Positions 12,234-14,292 of a DNA stretch of 14,292 bases are shown in pieces. Positions within the stretch are counted from its first letter, which is position 1. Every line of letters begins with the position of its first letter. The DNA is from an uncultured Oscillospiraceae bacterium (lineage in GTDB: Bacteria; Bacillota; Clostridia; Oscillospirales; Oscillospiraceae). A program made the position numbers and the translations under genes. The DNA lies in assembly GCA_900752285.1 (NCBI GenBank), contig CAADUW010000002.1:1-14292 (forward strand). The letters run 5' to 3'. Under the pieces are notes generated by a model. It searched no databases. It worked only from the letters and a program-made list of their open reading frames with translations, and was not told the DNA's origin.

Positions 12234-13598
12234 TCAGCAAGGAAGTTTCATAGTAACCTTTGCGCCGCCGGTTTCTTTTGAATTTTCTAAAATAAGCTGA
12301 CCATTATGTTGTTCCATAATCGAATTTGTAATATATAGACCCATACCAAAGTGTAACTTTGAATTGCGGCTTTGATCGCCCATATAGAACCGTTCCTGTG
12401 CGTGGCATAATGCCTCTTTAGAAAACCCCGTTCCCTCGTCTGTGACTGAAATTTCCACGAAACCGTTGTTACTCTGAACATCCACATAAAGCGTTCCGCC
12501 TTGCGGGGAGTAGTCCAGCCCATTACTGATAACATTCATAATAGCACGTTCTATCAGCACCCTATCAAATTTCAGCATTTGAGGGAGTGAAACAGTATTC
12601 ATTTGCAGCCGGATTTCTTTTGTCCGGCATAGTGATTCCATATAACCGAACAAGTGCTGCATGAACGCTGGCAAGTCTATACTTTCAATATGGAGCTGAT
12701 AACCAACCGCCGCCCGTGATATATCAATCAGGGTTTGAATATATGACTGCATCTGGCCGGAGCTTTCCACGACGTAACCAGCGTATAATCGTTGCTCATC
12801 ATCAAGATTTGTTTCTGTGAGTAAATCAGCATTTCCTTGAATAACCGTCAGAGGCGTTTTCAAATCATGGGCAAGCGCGGCGATTTGCTCTTTCTGTGTC
12901 TGTTCGGTTTTCCATTGCCGTTCTAACGAAATTTTCAGATTATCTTTCATATCTGAAAAAGATGCAAGGACATCTTCAAACTCTTTGATTTTGGCGTGTC
13001 CTACTTCAAAATCAAGGTTTTGCTTTGAAACCTCCGCAGTTGCTTCAAAAAGCGGGGTCAGTTGTGTACGCAGGTTCTTAGCAAATCTGGCGGTCAGTAT
13101 GATAATGACCAGCAGCGAATTTACAGCCATCAGGATAAACGCAAGCGTGTCAGGAGATGGAAAATATTCCGGTAGCCATGACACTGTAAATTGAGAACCA
13201 ATATAATACCTTAAAACGCAAAATTCGTTTTCCCGGACAACAAGTGCAAACTGCCTCCCCGTAGCATATTCAATATATTCTCCCTTTGCGTACAGCAGGG
13301 CAATTTCTTTTTCATCATCGTCCATATTGCTGTAAAGCTCATTAAAGTTCTTGTCCAGAATTAAGTAGCCGCATCCCTGTGGAATCACAACCTTTGTAAT
13401 ATCCGGGGCAATCGTCAGCGTTGGAATGATCTCTTTTACCTGCAATTCACTTAGATTTGCTCTTGTAGCTAATCCAGCATTTACAGCAAGTCCCTCCAAA
13501 CCAGAAGGGACAATAATTGCCGCTACCAGCATGACAATGAGGGAGATAGCAAACTGGCGAAACAATATTTTCAATGTAGGTTTCTTTTTCACTCCCAT
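12234..13598 (-). CDS. two-component sensor histidine kinase
   Basis: This 454-residue membrane kinase senses an unknown signal and phosphorylates the regulator encoded just upstream. Membrane helices lie at about 12-31 and 151-170, with an extracellular domain of about 120 residues between them. A HAMP-like linker covers about 171-225. The dimerisation helix has the H-box LAHDLKTPLT with His244. The ATPase domain has the N-box IMNVISNGLDYSP (Asn355, Asn359), the G1 box VTDEGTGFS (Asp387) and the G2 box HFGMGLYI (417-423). All catalytic motifs are intact. The ATG lies within the end of the regulator gene (10-base overlap), after AGGA. Such pairs on clostridial elements often control peptide-antibiotic resistance transporters, but no target gene is in view. 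Base use is AT-richer than in the genes left of ssrA. Confidence 0.93.
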   Translation of the reverse strand: MGVKKKPTLKILFRQFAISLIVMLVAAIIVPSGLEGLAVNAGLATRANLSELQVKEIIPTLTIAPDITKVVIPQGCGYLILDKNFNELYSNMDDDEKEIALLYAKGEYIEYATGRQFALVVRENEFCVLRYYIGSQFTVSWLPEYFPSPDTLAFILMAVNSLLVIIILTARFAKNLRTQLTPLFEATAEVSKQNLDFEVGHAKIKEFEDVLASFSDMKDNLKISLERQWKTEQTQKEQIAALAHDLKTPLTVIQGNADLLTETNLDDEQRLYAGYVVESSGQMQSYIQTLIDISRAAVGYQLHIESIDLPAFMQHLFGYMESLCRTKEIRLQMNTVSLPQMLKFDRVLIERAIMNVISNGLDYSPQGGTLYVDVQSNNGFVEISVTDEGTGFSKEALCHAQERFYMGDQSRNSKLHFGMGLYITNSIMEQHNGQLILENSKETGGAKVTMKLPC

Positions 13599-14251
13599 TT
13601 ATATCCTATCCCCCATACGGTGCTGATCGGACTTATTTTGAAATGCTCCAATTTCGCACGAATATTTTTTATATGCGTTGAGATCGTAGAGTTATCGCCT
13701 ATTCCATCAAACCCGAAAACGGCTTCATAGATTTGTTCTTTTGTAAAAACCTGTCCCCGGTTTTTCGCAAGGTATTCACAGATTGAATACTCGCTTTTGG
13801 TAAGGGGAACCGGCTGTTCTGAAACATACAGTACCTTTGCGGAAAGGTCAAATCTTATATCAGGCTCAAATGAAAGTGTGCTGTGATGCTCCCTTTTTTC
13901 TCTGCGTAAATGTGCCGCGACACGGGCGCGAAGCTCCTGAATACGAAAAGGTTTCGTAATATAATCATCCGCACCGATGCCCAATCCAAACAATATATCT
14001 TCCTCTAATGTCTTTGCGGTCAGAAAGAGAATCGGGCAGTCTACCATATTCCTGATCTGTTTGCAAAACTCAAACCCGTCTGTGCCAGGCATCATCACAT
14101 CCAAAAGAATGAGGTCATAGAAATGCAGCTTTTTGATGTCTACATCATCCGCATTTTGACAGACTGTTATCAAATATCCATCTTTCCCCAAACTGTTCTT
14201 AATCAATTCCAAGATAGAAACTTCATCGTCAACTACAAGTAAGTGGGTCAA
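13589..14251 (-). CDS. OmpR-family response regulator
   Basis: The 220-residue protein is a DNA-binding response regulator paired with the kinase that follows. The receiver domain (about 1-115) has THLLVVDDEVSI with Asp9, LILLDVMMPG with the phosphorylated Asp51, LFLTAKT with Thr78-Lys80, and DDYITKPF with Lys100. The C-terminal winged helix (about 125-220) has VPLTKSEYSICEYLAKNRG, the recognition part STISTHIKNIRAKLE and the end TVWGIGYKW, typical of the OmpR/PhoB group. The start is the TTG at 14251, seven bases after GGAGG; an ATG ten codons upstream overlaps the -10 box and is unlikely. It is first in a two-gene operon. Target genes are not in the window. Confidence 0.95.
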   Translation of the reverse strand: MTHLLVVDDEVSILELIKNSLGKDGYLITVCQNADDVDIKKLHFYDLILLDVMMPGTDGFEFCKQIRNMVDCPILFLTAKTLEEDILFGLGIGADDYITKPFRIQELRARVAAHLRREKREHHSTLSFEPDIRFDLSAKVLYVSEQPVPLTKSEYSICEYLAKNRGQVFTKEQIYEAVFGFDGIGDNSTISTHIKNIRAKLEHFKISPISTVWGIGYKWE

Positions 14252-14269
14252 AAAATCACCTCCCGCCCC

Positions 14270-14278
14270 ATTATACCA
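14270..14278 (-). promoter_or_regulatory. extended -10 promoter of the two-component operon
   Basis: On the minus strand TGG plus a perfect TATAAT (14278-14270) lies 18 bases before the TTG start, so the leader is very short and the ribosome binding site sits close to its 5' end. The -35 would fall at or past the right edge of the window and cannot be read. Confidence 0.6.
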
Positions 14279-14292
14279 CATTGTCGAGGTTA

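Overview
The window looks like chromosome from a GC-rich, spore-forming member of the Clostridia, most likely of the Oscillospiraceae/Ruminococcaceae type. The support is the dipicolinate synthase pair dpaA-dpaB (a spore trait), a DUF4364 protein, a long-form hibernation factor, strong AGGAGGTGAT-type ribosome binding sites and frequent TTG/GTG starts. The genus cannot be fixed from the sequence alone.

Layout, left to right. A good promoter (82-110) fires off the left edge. Then come hpf (minus, 215-754) with its own promoter and terminator, and a DUF4364 winged-helix protein (minus). The divergent dpaA-dpaB pair follows on the plus strand behind a candidate sigma-K promoter. Next on the minus strand are an unrecognised HExxH metallopeptidase-like gene, yajC, tgt and queA. 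The last two are the tRNA queuosine genes; yajC is a common neighbour of tgt. Divergent from queA, on the plus strand, are dapA, a Gfo/Idh/MocA oxidoreductase and a HAD-family hydrolase. After these come smpB, a cyclophilin-type isomerase overlapping smpB by 4 bases, and the tmRNA gene ssrA with an encoded CCA end and its own terminator. SmpB and tmRNA are the two partners of trans-translation. DapA makes the precursor that DpaA/DpaB oxidise to dipicolinate, so both ends of that branch lie within about 5 kb.

Past the ssrA terminator the character changes. A broken fragment of exodeoxyribonuclease III (about 11408-11645) has lost its 5' part, carries a one-base frameshift and diverges abruptly. 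It is followed by visibly AT-richer DNA with a run of strong hairpins, a 41-codon gene resembling the transposon protein TnpW, and a two-component system (OmpR-type regulator, then sensor kinase, overlapping by 10 bases). I read this right-hand part as the edge of a mobile element or island next to ssrA; the integrase and cargo would lie to the right, outside the window.

No CRISPR array, tRNA or rRNA gene, or complete insertion sequence was seen. Nothing here is clearly a new multi-gene system. The best leads are the island boundary, the lone metallopeptidase-like gene and the odd start of smpB.
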